56,852 nt of DNA from Dehalococcoidia bacterium UBA2160 (GCA_002328865.1 DCWO01000176.1:33697-90548); one strand, 5' to 3'; shown: positions 38,023 through 47,336, counted from the first letter of the stretch. The notes: generated by a model not told the origin, from the sequence alone. Numbers and translations: made by a program.

Positions 38023-39468
38023 TTATGCGGATGCGCCGGGGCCCGCTTTGGCGACGGCCGCCATCTGCGAGAATTCGCCGCACGATGCGCCCGACGGGAA
38101 GACCTTGCCCGGATTAAGGATGTCGTTGGTCGCAAAGGCGGGTTTGAGTCTGGCCATGGCGTCCAAGTCCGATTCGTTGAACATCAAAGGCATGTATTGC
38201 TGTTTCTCAAGGCCGATGCCGTGCTCGCCTGATAGAACGCCGCCAACTTCCACGCACATCTCCAATATCTTGCCCCCGATTTCAAGGGCGCTTTCAATGT
38301 CGCCCGGTTTGCGCTGATCGAACAGCACGGAAGGATGCAGATTGCCGTCTCCCGCATGAAGAAGGTTGGCGATCGGATACCCGGTGTCCACCGACATCTG
38401 CCTGATTCGCGAGAGGACCTCGACGAGCTTTGTCCTGGGCACTGTCCCGTCGACCAGGAAGTAGTTGGGCGCCAGCCTTCCCAATGCGCCAAGCACGCCT
38501 TTACGTCCCGACCACAACCTCTCGCGCTCGTCTTCATCGGTGGCAGTGCGTATCTGGAGCGGATTGAATCTGTTGCAGACCTCTTCGACGGCCTCGGCCT
38601 CCTCTTCCACGGCTTCGGCGATGCCGTCGACCTCGACCAGCAGCACCGCTCCCGCGCCTTCCGGATACCCGGCGTGGACCGCCGCCTCCGCCGCCTGTAT
38701 GCAGAGGTCGTCCATCATCTCGATGGCGGCAGGGACTATTCCGGCGCCAATGATGCCCGACACCGCGGCGCTGGCTTCGTCCAGGTCGGCGAACACGGCG
38801 AGGAGCGTCTTGACCGATTCAGGCTGCCTCAGAAGACGAACTACTGCCTTGGTGACGATGGCAAGCGTGCCCTCGGAGCCAACGAGAATTCCGCGGAGAT
38901 CGTGGCCGGCGTTCTCGCGAGTTTTGCCTCCGATCCATTCCACGGAACCGTCAGCGAGCACCACTTCCATGCCCAGCACGTGATTGGTCGTTACGCCGTA
39001 GGCAAGGCAGTGGGGGCCGCCCGAGTTCTCGGCCACGTTTCCACCAATCGTGCACGCCCGCTGACTGGAGGGATCGGGCGCATAATACAGCCCGTCGCTC
39101 GCAACGTGATGCGTGAGGTCAATGTTGACGACGCCGGGTTCGACCACGGCGAGCAGGTTATCGGCATCGACCTCGAGGATACGGTTCATGCGGGTGAGGG
39201 CGATCACGATCCCGCCTTGTTCGGCGACTGCGCCGCCACTGAGGCCGGTCCCTGCTCCGCGAGCCACCACAGGCACACCGTGGCACGCTGCTACGCGAAC
39301 GCAGGCCGAAACTTGACTTGTGCTATCGGGGATAACCACCGCCATGGGCAGGGCTTGATCGACGGATCCGTCGTACTCGAACACCACCAGATCTTCTGGC
39401 TCGTGCACGACGTAGTCGGTTCCAACCACGCCCGCTAGCTCTTGGATGACAACCGCTCTGTCGGCCAC
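38023..39468 (-). CDS. glcD: Glycolate/lactate oxidase FAD subunit, GlcD-like
   Basis: Catalytic flavoprotein subunit, 481 residues. The FAD domain carries VVARGAGTGLSGGAVAEQGG, DPSSQRACTIGGNVAENSGG and LVGSEGTLAIVTKAV. The C-terminal FAD-oxidase cap includes NLLHAGDGNLHP (with the active-site His residues) and GVLSGEHGIGLEKQQYM. It oxidises a 2-hydroxyacid such as glycolate or D-lactate at the membrane. Translation starts at GTG; GGAG and GAGG lie upstream. It is the first gene of the operon glcD-glcE-glcF. The gap before it (39469-39745) also serves the divergent archaellin-like gene. Confidence 0.92.
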   Translation of the reverse strand: MADRAVVIQELAGVVGTDYVVHEPEDLVVFEYDGSVDQALPMAVVIPDSTSQVSACVRVAACHGVPVVARGAGTGLSGGAVAEQGGIVIALTRMNRILEVDADNLLAVVEPGVVNIDLTHHVASDGLYYAPDPSSQRACTIGGNVAENSGGPHCLAYGVTTNHVLGMEVVLADGSVEWIGGKTRENAGHDLRGILVGSEGTLAIVTKAVVRLLRQPESVKTLLAVFADLDEASAAVSGIIGAGIVPAAIEMMDDLCIQAAEAAVHAGYPEGAGAVLLVEVDGIAEAVEEEAEAVEEVCNRFNPLQIRTATDEDERERLWSGRKGVLGALGRLAPNYFLVDGTVPRTKLVEVLSRIRQMSVDTGYPIANLLHAGDGNLHPSVLFDQRKPGDIESALEIGGKILEMCVEVGGVLSGEHGIGLEKQQYMPLMFNESDLDAMARLKPAFATNDILNPGKVFPSGASCGEFSQMAAVAKAGPGASA

Positions 39469-39561
39469 AAGACACCTCGCTCCGGTGACATATGTTAGTG
39501 GATTCGACTTCGGCGGGCAACAATAGCAAATATGTTCGTAATCGACCCATCTTCAGTCGTG

Positions 39562-39577
39562 CATACGAAACCGTATG
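39562..39577. promoter_or_regulatory. Operator-like dyad between glcD and the archaellin gene
   Basis: CATACG and CGTATG are perfect inverted arms around AAAC. It sits in the shared divergent promoter region, about 95 bases from glcD and 170 bases from the archaellin start. No regulator gene is adjacent. Confidence 0.4.
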
Positions 39578-39745
39578 GGTGCACGTACGGTAAAACTACT
39601 GTTACGGCCTCCAACGCAATGTCAAAAGTCAGCATCAGCCGGTTGGGTGTTTTCTTGGTGTTCGCTCCGTGCCGTCAGGGATATTCTGTAAGTGTTAGCC
39701 GTACGAGATTGACATCCGCCCTGAAGCGCGGGAGGCAAAAGAGAA

Positions 39746-40837
39746 ATGAACGGAATCACGAAAGCGTATCAGCGTCAAAGACCAACTCTGCGTCAATTTG
39801 GCAGGGACGAGCGGGGAGTAACCGGACTGGAAACCGCGATCATCTTGATCGCGTTCGTGGTAGTCGCGTCTGTTTTCGCGTTCACGGTTCTGTCCACGGG
39901 CATCTTCTCCGCCGAACGAGGAAAAGAGACGATCCACGCTGGACTCCAGCAGTCCCGCAGTTCGGTCGAACTCAAGGGCTCGGTCGTGGCCAATGGCGTC
40001 GCGAAGAAAGTCCTGTCCTCCGCAAACACCACGTGGACGACGGCGAACGCCGCTTCGACTACGATCGCCAACGACACAACCGACAAGAAGGTTGGCACGG
40101 CAAGCGCCGACTTGACAGTTGCAAGCACCTTCACGACCGGCCTGGTCGCCTACGAAAACGCCTCATCCACATTCGATTTGAGCAGTCTGCAATCGGTTAA
40201 ATTCTGGGCCAAAGCCGCGTCGAGCACAACGGCAAATTACTACGAACTTGTTTTGGATGACACGGCGGGCTGTGGCAGTCCGCTTGAAGGCATCGGAATT
40301 CCCGTGCTGACCGCCGCGACCTGGAAGCAGGTCACGCTGTCCATCACGGACAACTCCGACATGACTGCGGTGAAGTGCGTCGGCCTTAAGATACGGACCG
40401 ACGAGGGCACCAACGTCATCAACATCGACAACGTGGTGGCTCAGGGTCAGGCTACGACCATCCTCGTGACATTGGCCAACGCCCTCGAGGGTGAGCCGGT
40501 GGACATGACAGAGCCGGGCGATGCTGACGCGGACGGCCTCTCTGACAGCGACAGCGACCACACCATGATAGCCACGTACACGGACAAGGATCAGGTTGCC
40601 CGAGACATCTATTGGACATCTACGTTCATCGGACAGAACGACAGCGACGACCTATTGGAGTCCGGCGAAAAAGTCGAGTTGAGCCTGACGCTTAGCGGAA
40701 TCAGCGGCAGCGCATGCTCGAGCCCAGTCGTCGGTGAGACCAAGTGGGACATCGAGCTCAGGGCGGCTGGCGGCGGATCGGTGGTGATCGAGCGCACCAT
40801 GCCGGACCTTATCGACCTGGTGATGAACCTGAACTAA
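39746..40837 (+). CDS. Archaellin-like filament protein with inserted beta-sandwich domain
   Basis: Major-filament subunit type, 363 residues. The N-terminus is a type IV pilin/archaellin signal: a basic leader ending DERG, a likely cut after G24, then VTGLETAIILIAFVVVASVF with Glu at mature position 5. This is followed by the archaellin helix (FSAERGKETIHAGLQQSRSS). Residues ~82-234 form an insertion resembling a carbohydrate-binding-module beta-sandwich (FDLSSLQSVKFWAKA, ELVLDDTAG, TWKQVTLSI, NVINIDNV) with Cys176 and Cys211. The archaellin outer domain then resumes (ILVTLANALEGEPVDMT to SVVIERTMPDLIDLVMNLN), with a DADADGLSDSDSD calcium-type stretch. GGGAGG precedes the ATG. No motor or peptidase genes are in the window. 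Confidence 0.85.
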   Translation: MNGITKAYQRQRPTLRQFGRDERGVTGLETAIILIAFVVVASVFAFTVLSTGIFSAERGKETIHAGLQQSRSSVELKGSVVANGVAKKVLSSANTTWTTANAASTTIANDTTDKKVGTASADLTVASTFTTGLVAYENASSTFDLSSLQSVKFWAKAASSTTANYYELVLDDTAGCGSPLEGIGIPVLTAATWKQVTLSITDNSDMTAVKCVGLKIRTDEGTNVINIDNVVAQGQATTILVTLANALEGEPVDMTEPGDADADGLSDSDSDHTMIATYTDKDQVARDIYWTSTFIGQNDSDDLLESGEKVELSLTLSGISGSACSSPVVGETKWDIELRAAGGGSVVIERTMPDLIDLVMNLN

Positions 40838-40868
40838 CCCCATAGCGAAGCAGCAACGCTTGAAACCA

Positions 40869-40904
40869 AAGAGAGGCGCGCCGATTTGTCGGGCGCCTCT
40901 TTGA
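40869..40904 (+). terminator. Terminator after the archaellin gene
   Basis: GAGGCGCGCCGA pairs with TCGGGCGCCTC (one bulged base) around TTTG and is followed by TTTG. Flanking AAAG and CTTT extend it, so it may work for both convergent genes. Confidence 0.75.
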
Positions 40905-40924
40905 GCATGTCTGCATCTCCAACG

Positions 40925-41962
40925 TCACCACGAATCCCGCACATCAGCAATTGCGTGCGTCGGGTCGGCCAGGTACTCCTGGAGGTTTGACGGTTTGTAG
41001 GACGGAGCCGCAGTCTCGAATCTGCTCACCGCTGCCGGATGGACTGCCTCGTTAGTAGCCTCGTTGCCGGCAATCTCACGTGTATGCGGCGGGGACAGTC
41101 TGTAAAACGACGTTCGAGAGTCGTGTAAGTAGTCCAGCGCAGCAGGCTGGACGTTGGCCGCAATGTACTCGGCATCGAATTCGAGACCGGCGTCCTCCGC
41201 TTTCTGCACCATCCAGTTGAAGGCAACACCCGCCAGTCCGGCTGCCCGATAGCCGCCGCCGACGTCACTATGGGACCCAGCGAACCACACCTGCTCCACG
41301 GTCTGCCCTTCTCTGGGTTTTGCTTCCCAGATGCTGGGCCTGAATGCGAAGCGTCGTTCGTCGATTGCCAGGGCTTGGTAGCCCCGTCGTACGATTCTCG
41401 TCAGCCGGACATCGTGGAACTGGTGTCGCTTCCGCGTCAGCCGATTCAAACCCCTGGCCGGAATGCCAAGGGCGCCGACCGTGTCCCATACGCCCAGGAA
41501 GTCGATCTCAATTTCGCGGGAGTACCTGTTTCTGAACTCAATTGAGCGCGGCGAGTCGGGGCCTTCGACGCGGTGTCGGTACAGAGCAATGGCATCCTGG
41601 AAACGGTCGGCATGCTCTTTCTCAAGTAAGCCGCAATTCCGAATCAAACCGACCGTGCTCCTGGCCGTGTACGCCCCTCTGCTGAAACCGAACAGGAAGA
41701 CCTGGTCGCCCGGGGAGTAATTGTGCATGAGGAATCGATACGAATCCTCGATGTTCTTTAGAATTCCTTTCCCGAAGGCGCCACCGCGAATGTGGTCGAG
41801 CAGCCCACCGGTTCTGACTCCGGCATCGTAGAAGACGACTTGGCAGGTTCCGTCTCGCGCTTCCGGTAGGATCGCGCGGGCCAACTTGACCACGTTGGTC
41901 GGATTGGGTTGATCTGGAATGTTCCAGGTCCCGTCGCAACAGATCACGATTCGCTTGGTCAT
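40925..41962 (-). CDS. DUF2235 alpha/beta hydrolase (Tle1-like lipase fold)
   Basis: A 345-residue DUF2235 protein. The family start is exact: RIVICCDGTWNIPDQPNPTN. The nucleophile elbow is GFSRG with Ser94 (VFLFGFSRGAYTARS), the Asp is in DFLGVWDTVGALG, and the His is in WFAGSHSDVGGGY. Relatives include type VI secretion phospholipase effectors, but this copy has no VgrG, Hcp or immunity gene nearby and no signal peptide, so I regard it as a cytoplasmic hydrolase of unknown substrate. GGAG 7 bases before the ATG at 41962 fixes the start. It converges on the archaellin gene. Confidence 0.9.
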   Translation of the reverse strand: MTKRIVICCDGTWNIPDQPNPTNVVKLARAILPEARDGTCQVVFYDAGVRTGGLLDHIRGGAFGKGILKNIEDSYRFLMHNYSPGDQVFLFGFSRGAYTARSTVGLIRNCGLLEKEHADRFQDAIALYRHRVEGPDSPRSIEFRNRYSREIEIDFLGVWDTVGALGIPARGLNRLTRKRHQFHDVRLTRIVRRGYQALAIDERRFAFRPSIWEAKPREGQTVEQVWFAGSHSDVGGGYRAAGLAGVAFNWMVQKAEDAGLEFDAEYIAANVQPAALDYLHDSRTSFYRLSPPHTREIAGNEATNEAVHPAAVSRFETAAPSYKPSNLQEYLADPTHAIADVRDSW

Positions 41963-42084
41963 GGTCGGTCTCCAAATGAATTCCGAATGCATGCGGATGC
42001 CCTAATGTCGGAACCGGTCCGAAGGGTCGCTCTGATCGATTGTGATGCTACCACGGCTAATGTTGAGAATCGCGAAGGATTCAG

Positions 42085-44130
42085 TTAGCCAACCAACTGT
42101 CGTGCCAGACGGTTCGGGTCCGTCACCGGAAGATGGCAGATGTAGTTCTCGCAGACGTAGGCCGCAGCCTTGTTGTCCACCATCGGCCGATCGGACGTCA
42201 ACGGGGATTCCAGACGTTCGGCGACATCCGGATCCGCTGACACGAGCACTCGGTTGGGCAGGTAGACGCCAAAGACCGTTTCGGCCAACTTCCGCGTATC
42301 GTCAGCCTCCTGGCGACCGATTATTGCGATCTCTTTCGGCCGCGACAAGTGGAAGTCCAGGACGCATAGCCAATGGCCAACCGCGGTCGGATGATACGAC
42401 ATCAGGTAACTTGCCGATCGCAACGACGCGACTGCTTTGGTTTCGTACTCGCGATTGCCCGTGACGACGGCCAGCCGGAGCATAACGTCCGTCGCCATGG
42501 AGACGCCGGACGGCAGGGCGTTGTCCACTGCATCGCGAGGCCTGACGACGAGCTGTTCATGATCGGTTCCGGTGTCGTAGAACTGCCCGCTGGCATCGTC
42601 CCAAAACAGGGCAAGCATCTCACCTGTCAGTGCAACGGCTTCAGTCAGCCAGCGCGGATCGAGATCCGCCTCGTGCAACGCGATCAATCCGTCGATCAGA
42701 CTTGCGTAATCGGCGAGATATCCCAGAAGCTTTGCCACGCCGTTTTTGTAGGTCCGCATGAGCCGCCCGTTCTCGCGCATGGAACCGAGCAAGAACGAAG
42801 CGTTCGTGCGGGCGATGTCCACGTACTCAGGAGACGACAGAACGGCGCCGGCCTCGGCGAATGCGCGTAGCATCAAGCCGTTCCACTCCGTCAGGACCTT
42901 GTCGTCCCGAAGGGGCGCCACCCGCTGGCGGCGGGCCTCCAGAAGCTTTCGCTTGGAGTCAGCGACATCAGCATCAAGACGCTCCCGGCTCAGGCCCAGC
43001 TCGTCGGCCAACGCGTCTCGGGGCATCGCTTCGTGAAGGATCGTCTTGCCTTCGAAGTTGCCTTCTGCAGTCACGCCGTACAATCTGTTGACGAGTCTAG
43101 CCCGGTCCTCGTCAAGGACGTCCACGATCTCTTCTGGACTCCATACGAAGTACTTGCCCTCGACTCCCTCGCTGTCGGCGTCTTGGGCCGAGTAGAAGCC
43201 GCCCTCGGGCGAGGTCATCTCTCGCCGGACGTAATCCAACGTCTCCTCGACGATCCGGTGATGCTCGCGCTTGCCCGTCACCTGGTAGGCGTGGAGATAG
43301 AGCTTCACGAGCAGCGCGTTGTCGTAGAGCATTTTCTCGAAGTGAGGGACCAACCAGGTTTGGTCGGTGGAATACCTGTGGAATCCGCCGCCAACCTGGT
43401 CGTAGATTCCGCCTCGCGCCATACCGTCGAGCGCAAGCTCAATTGCGCCCATCACGCTCGCGCTGCCGTTTCGTGCGTGGCGCCGGAGCATGAACTCCCA
43501 GATCATCGGTTGCGGGAATTTGGGCGCCGCGCCGACGCCGCCGTGAACGTCGTCGACCTGGTCATTGACCGCGATGGCGGCGGCGTCCAGAAGCCCAAGG
43601 TTCAACTCCTCCTCGTCTTCAGCCGGCGTGACGATCTGGCGAATGCGTTCGACGAGTTGAGTCGCGACCTTTTGAGCCTCATTGCGATTGTCGCGATAGA
43701 CGTCGGACATCGCTTGAAGCACCCGCGGAAACCCGGGCATGCCGCCTCGATCGGCGGGCGGGAAGTATGTGCCGCCGTAGAACGGCTCTCCTGCCGGCGT
43801 CAACATCACGGTCATGGGCCAGCCGCCTTGGCCTGTCATCTGTTGAACCGCAGACATGTAGATCGAGTCAACGTCAGGGCGCTCTTCTCGGTCGACTTTG
43901 ATGCACACGTACAACTCGTTCATCAAAGCTGCGATCTCGTCGTTCTCGAACGACTCGCGCTCCATAACGTGGCACCAGTGGCACGCCGAATAGCCGACGC
44001 TGAGGAGTATCGGTACGTTTCGGTCTCTCGCAATGCCGAACGCCTCTTCGCCCCAAGGATGCCAATCGACGGGGTTGTTGGCGTGCTGCAGCAGGTAGGG
44101 GCTCGTCTCGTGGATCAGTCGGTTCTGCAT
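42085..44130 (-). CDS. DUF255 thioredoxin-domain protein (YyaL / SSP411-like)
   Basis: A 681-residue protein. The N-terminal ~160 residues are the DUF255 thioredoxin-like domain: NRLIHETSPYLLQHANNPVD, a CxxC at C50 and C53 (SACHWCHVM) and the family phrase GQGGWPMTVMLTPAGEPFYG. The rest is an alpha/alpha-barrel resembling N-acylglucosamine 2-epimerase or glycosidase folds (GGIYDQVGGGFHRYSTD, then WLVPHFEKMLYDNA). Its reaction is not known. It lies 15 bases after the NHL/thioredoxin gene on the same strand, so two thioredoxin-fold proteins share an operon and may share reductant or a client (inference). Confidence 0.93.
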   Translation of the reverse strand: MQNRLIHETSPYLLQHANNPVDWHPWGEEAFGIARDRNVPILLSVGYSACHWCHVMERESFENDEIAALMNELYVCIKVDREERPDVDSIYMSAVQQMTGQGGWPMTVMLTPAGEPFYGGTYFPPADRGGMPGFPRVLQAMSDVYRDNRNEAQKVATQLVERIRQIVTPAEDEEELNLGLLDAAAIAVNDQVDDVHGGVGAAPKFPQPMIWEFMLRRHARNGSASVMGAIELALDGMARGGIYDQVGGGFHRYSTDQTWLVPHFEKMLYDNALLVKLYLHAYQVTGKREHHRIVEETLDYVRREMTSPEGGFYSAQDADSEGVEGKYFVWSPEEIVDVLDEDRARLVNRLYGVTAEGNFEGKTILHEAMPRDALADELGLSRERLDADVADSKRKLLEARRQRVAPLRDDKVLTEWNGLMLRAFAEAGAVLSSPEYVDIARTNASFLLGSMRENGRLMRTYKNGVAKLLGYLADYASLIDGLIALHEADLDPRWLTEAVALTGEMLALFWDDASGQFYDTGTDHEQLVVRPRDAVDNALPSGVSMATDVMLRLAVVTGNREYETKAVASLRSASYLMSYHPTAVGHWLCVLDFHLSRPKEIAIIGRQEADDTRKLAETVFGVYLPNRVLVSADPDVAERLESPLTSDRPMVDNKAAAYVCENYICHLPVTDPNRLARQLVG

Positions 44131-44145
44131 GAAATCGCGACCCGC

Positions 44146-45636
44146 TCAGAGACCGACGATATCGACAGTGGCGACATCGAGCATGTCGAGCGACACCGTC
44201 CGAATTGCGTGATTGTTAGTGTCGGCAACGAACATCCTGCCATCTGAGACGCTGACGCCACCGGGCTCGTGGAATTGTGCGTCGTTGGCCGGGCCGTCAT
44301 CGGCGCCCGCCAAACCGGACCCCAGAAAGACGCTGGCTCGTCTGGTCACCGGCGAGATGCGCTTGATGCGGTTGTTGTAGGTGTCCGCGACGTAGAGCAC
44401 GCCGTCGTCGAAGTCGATGCCCAGCGGATGTTGCAGTCTCACCTCGTCGCCGACGCCGTCTACGTCTCCGAACGTGAACAGATCTGTGCCCACGATCGTC
44501 TTGACGTCGCCGGACAGGTCCGTATCCGCCCACCGGACGGCGCTGGTCTCGGAGTCGGTGAAGTAGAGGACATCGCCATCTGCAACGATCCCACTCGGTT
44601 GCGCGAGCTGCGCGGCAGTCAGCGGGCCGTCGACAATTCGTTCCCGACCGCTCCCGGCATAGGGTCGCGCCTCCCCGGTCGCCAGGTCCATCCTCCAGAG
44701 CTGGTGGAGGCCTGCCATTGCGATGAAGAGCGACCGATCGGTCAAGGTCACGTCCCACGGCGAGCTGAGGGCTGTTTCCAGTCCCGGACCGCCCTGGCCG
44801 AAGCCGGATGCCTGTTCCCCGGTTCCGGCAACCGTACGAACCACTTCCGCCTGAAGGTCGATCAGCCTGATTGCGTGGTTCTTGGTGTCCGCCACGTACA
44901 AGTTCGTCCCCGAAAGCGCGAGACCTTGCGGATCGTGAAATTCGGCGGACGCAAAGCTGCCGTCGGCCATGCCTTGGTTGCCCGACCCGATTGTCAGGAC
45001 GGCCTGGCCGTCCAGCGTCGTGACTACGATGCGGTTGTGATTCGAGTCCGAGATGTACAGCCGGTCGTTGGGTCCGTCGGCGAGGACTTTGCCGGGGAAC
45101 GACAACGCCCGGTCCCATTCGCGCTCTCGCTCCGGTCTGAACTCCAATTCGCCCTTGCGCGTGGTCCCGAGCTCGTCGCTGCTCTCGATCACGCCGGCAA
45201 TGAAGCGATCGAGCGCCTCGAAGGTGAACTCGCCCTCGTGTTTGCCAACGACGTTGCCTGCCGGATCGATGAACATCAGCGTCGGCCACGCCCGAACGCC
45301 GTATTGCTGCCACACCTGGAAGTCCCGGTCGTTTACGACAGGATGGTCGATCTCGTACCGCAATACCGCTCTCCGCACGTTTTCGGTCTGTTTCTCAGCG
45401 GTGAACTTGGCCGAGTGGACACCTACGACGGTGAGCTCCCGAGCGTACTTCTCTTCCAGTTTCCGCAACTGCGGAAATATGTGCATGCAGTTAATTCAAC
45501 AGTAGGTCCAGAAGTCCAGGATCACGAGTCTGCCGCGAAGGTCTGCCATCCTCAACGGCCGGTCAGTGTTGAGCCAATCCAGGCCGTCGACGAAATCAGG
45601 GGCGGATACGGCGCTAGCCGTCGTTCGAGGTGACAT
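44146..45636 (-). CDS. Thioredoxin-like NHL-repeat protein, probable selenoprotein (in-frame TGA = Sec47)
   Basis: A secreted-type redox/beta-propeller family protein of 496 residues if TGA is read as selenocysteine. A TlpA/thioredoxin domain comes first: RLVILDFWTYC-U47-INCMH, then IGVHSAKF-like VVGVHSAKFTAEKQ and VRAWPTLMFIDPAGNVVG. Five or so NHL repeats follow (for example PQGLALSGTNLYVADTKNHA). The TGA at 45498-45496 sits where family members have the first Cys of CINC, giving a UxxC motif; the frame is intact on both sides. A hairpin follows within the coding region. The ATG at 45636 has GGAGG 10 bases upstream. Reading from the internal ATG at 45486 would delete the whole redox site. 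The alternative is a recent nonsense change. Confidence 0.85.
45460..45477 (-). promoter_or_regulatory. Bacterial SECIS-like hairpin
   Basis: On the mRNA, UUUCCGC pairs perfectly with GCGGAAA around loop AGUU. The loop starts 26 bases after the UGA, and its second base is G. This agrees with the known bacterial SECIS pattern: a short stem, G in the first two loop bases, and about 16-37 bases between UGA and loop. Confidence 0.7.
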
Positions 45637-46049
45637 GATCTGGTTGCCTCCGAGCATATTGATTCGCCTTGTAGGCGCCTCCGGTGTGGTCTCGATTATG
45701 ACAGAGCGCGAGCATATCCGACCAGTAATTCGAGTCGAGCGACCTTGCTCACCGTGTATCTACGCCGTGGCGGAAGGCACGCGGCGTTCCAATCAAACGG
45801 TTGAACTTGCCGTGCCGATCGGAAGATTTCTCACGATCCTCGATAGACCGGTGAACGTCAAACGACGAGGCGTCGCCGCCTGACGCCGCCTACTGAACGG
45901 CGCCGCCCCACGCGCACGACTGCGGGCGCATGACGTGGTAGCATTGTCGCGATGCAATTCCACCATGTCTCGTGCTGCCTCGGAATGTGTCTGGCGTGAG
46001 TCGCCGGAGCAGGGATTCTTCGGACTCAAACGTCGAGGCATCAGACGCG
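45637..46049. other. Divergent intergenic region
   Basis: It holds the ribosome site of the NHL gene and presumably the promoters of both flanking genes, but no boxes stand out. A GTG at 45972 could extend the MFS gene by 26 codons. No other gene is seen. Confidence 0.4.
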
Positions 46050-47336
46050 ATGGCGAGCAGAACATGGCGACTGCCGCTGGCTCCGGGCCGAACGCCTTTC
46101 TATTACGGCTGGGTGATTCTGGCGGTTGCCACGGTGGCCAACTTCGCGTCAGCGCCAGGGCAGACCTACACCTTCTCTGTATTCCTCGAACACTTCCGCG
46201 ACGACCTGGGCTTGCCGTCGACGCTGATCTCGACTCTGTACCTGATCGGCACGGTAACCGCGTCGGTGATGATCGTGGGCATCGGTCGCATCCTCGATCT
46301 GCTGGGCGGACGCGTGATGTTGGTCTTGTCGGGCGTGTTGATTGGCGTTGGGGCGTTGTGGATGAGCCAGGTTTCGGGCGCTGTAGAGCTGCTGATCGGA
46401 TTCGCGATGATGCGAACGCTTGGGCAGGGCTCGTTGTCGCTGATACCAACCACTCTTGTGTCGATCTGGTTCGTACGAAACCGTGCCCGAGCGCTTGCAA
46501 TCGTTGGGCTGGGCGGAGCGGTCGCAGGCGGGGCATTCCCAATCATGTCGAGCTGGCTGATAACGGTATTCGACTGGCGCGGCGCCTGGGTTGCGATCGC
46601 GATCATCGTGTGGGGAGTTCTGCTGCTTCCAGCCGGATTCCTGGTTCGACGAAGTCCGGAATCGGTCGGATTGACGCCTGACGGAGCGGACTCGCGGGCG
46701 CAACGAGCAAGCGACGGTCGATCGCCGACCGAAGAGTTCGCGTTTACGGTTCGTGAAGCAGTCCGCACACGATCGTTGTGGCTGTTGATGTTCGCCGCGA
46801 CCGCCCAGTCGATGGTGGCGACCGGACTGATGTTCCACCAGATATCGCTCTTCGGCGCCCGCGGGTTGTCGAGCGCCACGGCGGCGGGAGTCTTCGGCGT
46901 GATCGCACCCGCGATGATCGCCGGCCAGTTTCTCTCGGGATTCCTGGCAGAGCGATACCCACTCAGGTACATGGTGGCAGCGGCGCAGTTGTTCCTCACC
47001 GCAACCGTGCTGTTCATATTCCTGGTTTCCGATCCTTGGCACGTGTTCCTGTACGGAGCGATTCTCGGCGTAACGACCGGCTTTTTGATGAACAGTTTGA
47101 TGGCGATCTGGCCGCAGTACTACGGTCGAGAACACCTGGGCAGCATCCGAGGCGTGACACAATTCGCGAGCATGGCCGCATCGGCAGCCGGCCCGCTCCC
47201 GCTGGCAGTCGCCTTCGACGTCACCGACTCGTACACCTCGGGTTTGGTCGTATTCGCTGTCATTCCGCTGGTGTGTGGAGTGGCGGCACTGCTGGCGGTT
47301 CGGCCGACTGCGCCGGTGCGATCGGGGCTGCGGTGA
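46050..47336 (+). CDS. MFS transporter, monocarboxylate/OFA-like
   Basis: A membrane protein of 428 residues with about twelve helices. The opening TPFYYGWVILAVATVANFAS and the following GQTYTFSVFLEHFRDDLGLP are typical of the monocarboxylate/oxalate-formate antiporter-like MFS group. The loop 2-3 motif is GRILDLLGGRVMLVLSGVLI, and the central loop (residues ~195-225) is hydrophilic. Likely role: proton-linked movement of small organic acids. This would fit the 2-hydroxyacid oxidase genes elsewhere in the window, but the link is only suggestive. The ATG at 46050 has GAGG upstream at long spacing; the GTG at 45972 adds a non-conserved tail. Confidence 0.87.
   Translation: MASRTWRLPLAPGRTPFYYGWVILAVATVANFASAPGQTYTFSVFLEHFRDDLGLPSTLISTLYLIGTVTASVMIVGIGRILDLLGGRVMLVLSGVLIGVGALWMSQVSGAVELLIGFAMMRTLGQGSLSLIPTTLVSIWFVRNRARALAIVGLGGAVAGGAFPIMSSWLITVFDWRGAWVAIAIIVWGVLLLPAGFLVRRSPESVGLTPDGADSRAQRASDGRSPTEEFAFTVREAVRTRSLWLLMFAATAQSMVATGLMFHQISLFGARGLSSATAAGVFGVIAPAMIAGQFLSGFLAERYPLRYMVAAAQLFLTATVLFIFLVSDPWHVFLYGAILGVTTGFLMNSLMAIWPQYYGREHLGSIRGVTQFASMAASAAGPLPLAVAFDVTDSYTSGLVVFAVIPLVCGVAALLAVRPTAPVRSGLR

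Noticed and set aside
40925..41962. Type VI secretion phospholipase effector
   Set aside because: The DUF2235 fold fits, but there is no VgrG, Hcp, PAAR or immunity gene nearby.
44146..45486. NHL gene starting at the internal ATG, 446 residues
   Set aside because: This start sits within the redox motif (INC-M-H) and drops the first 50 family residues; the frame continues upstream through one TGA with full similarity.
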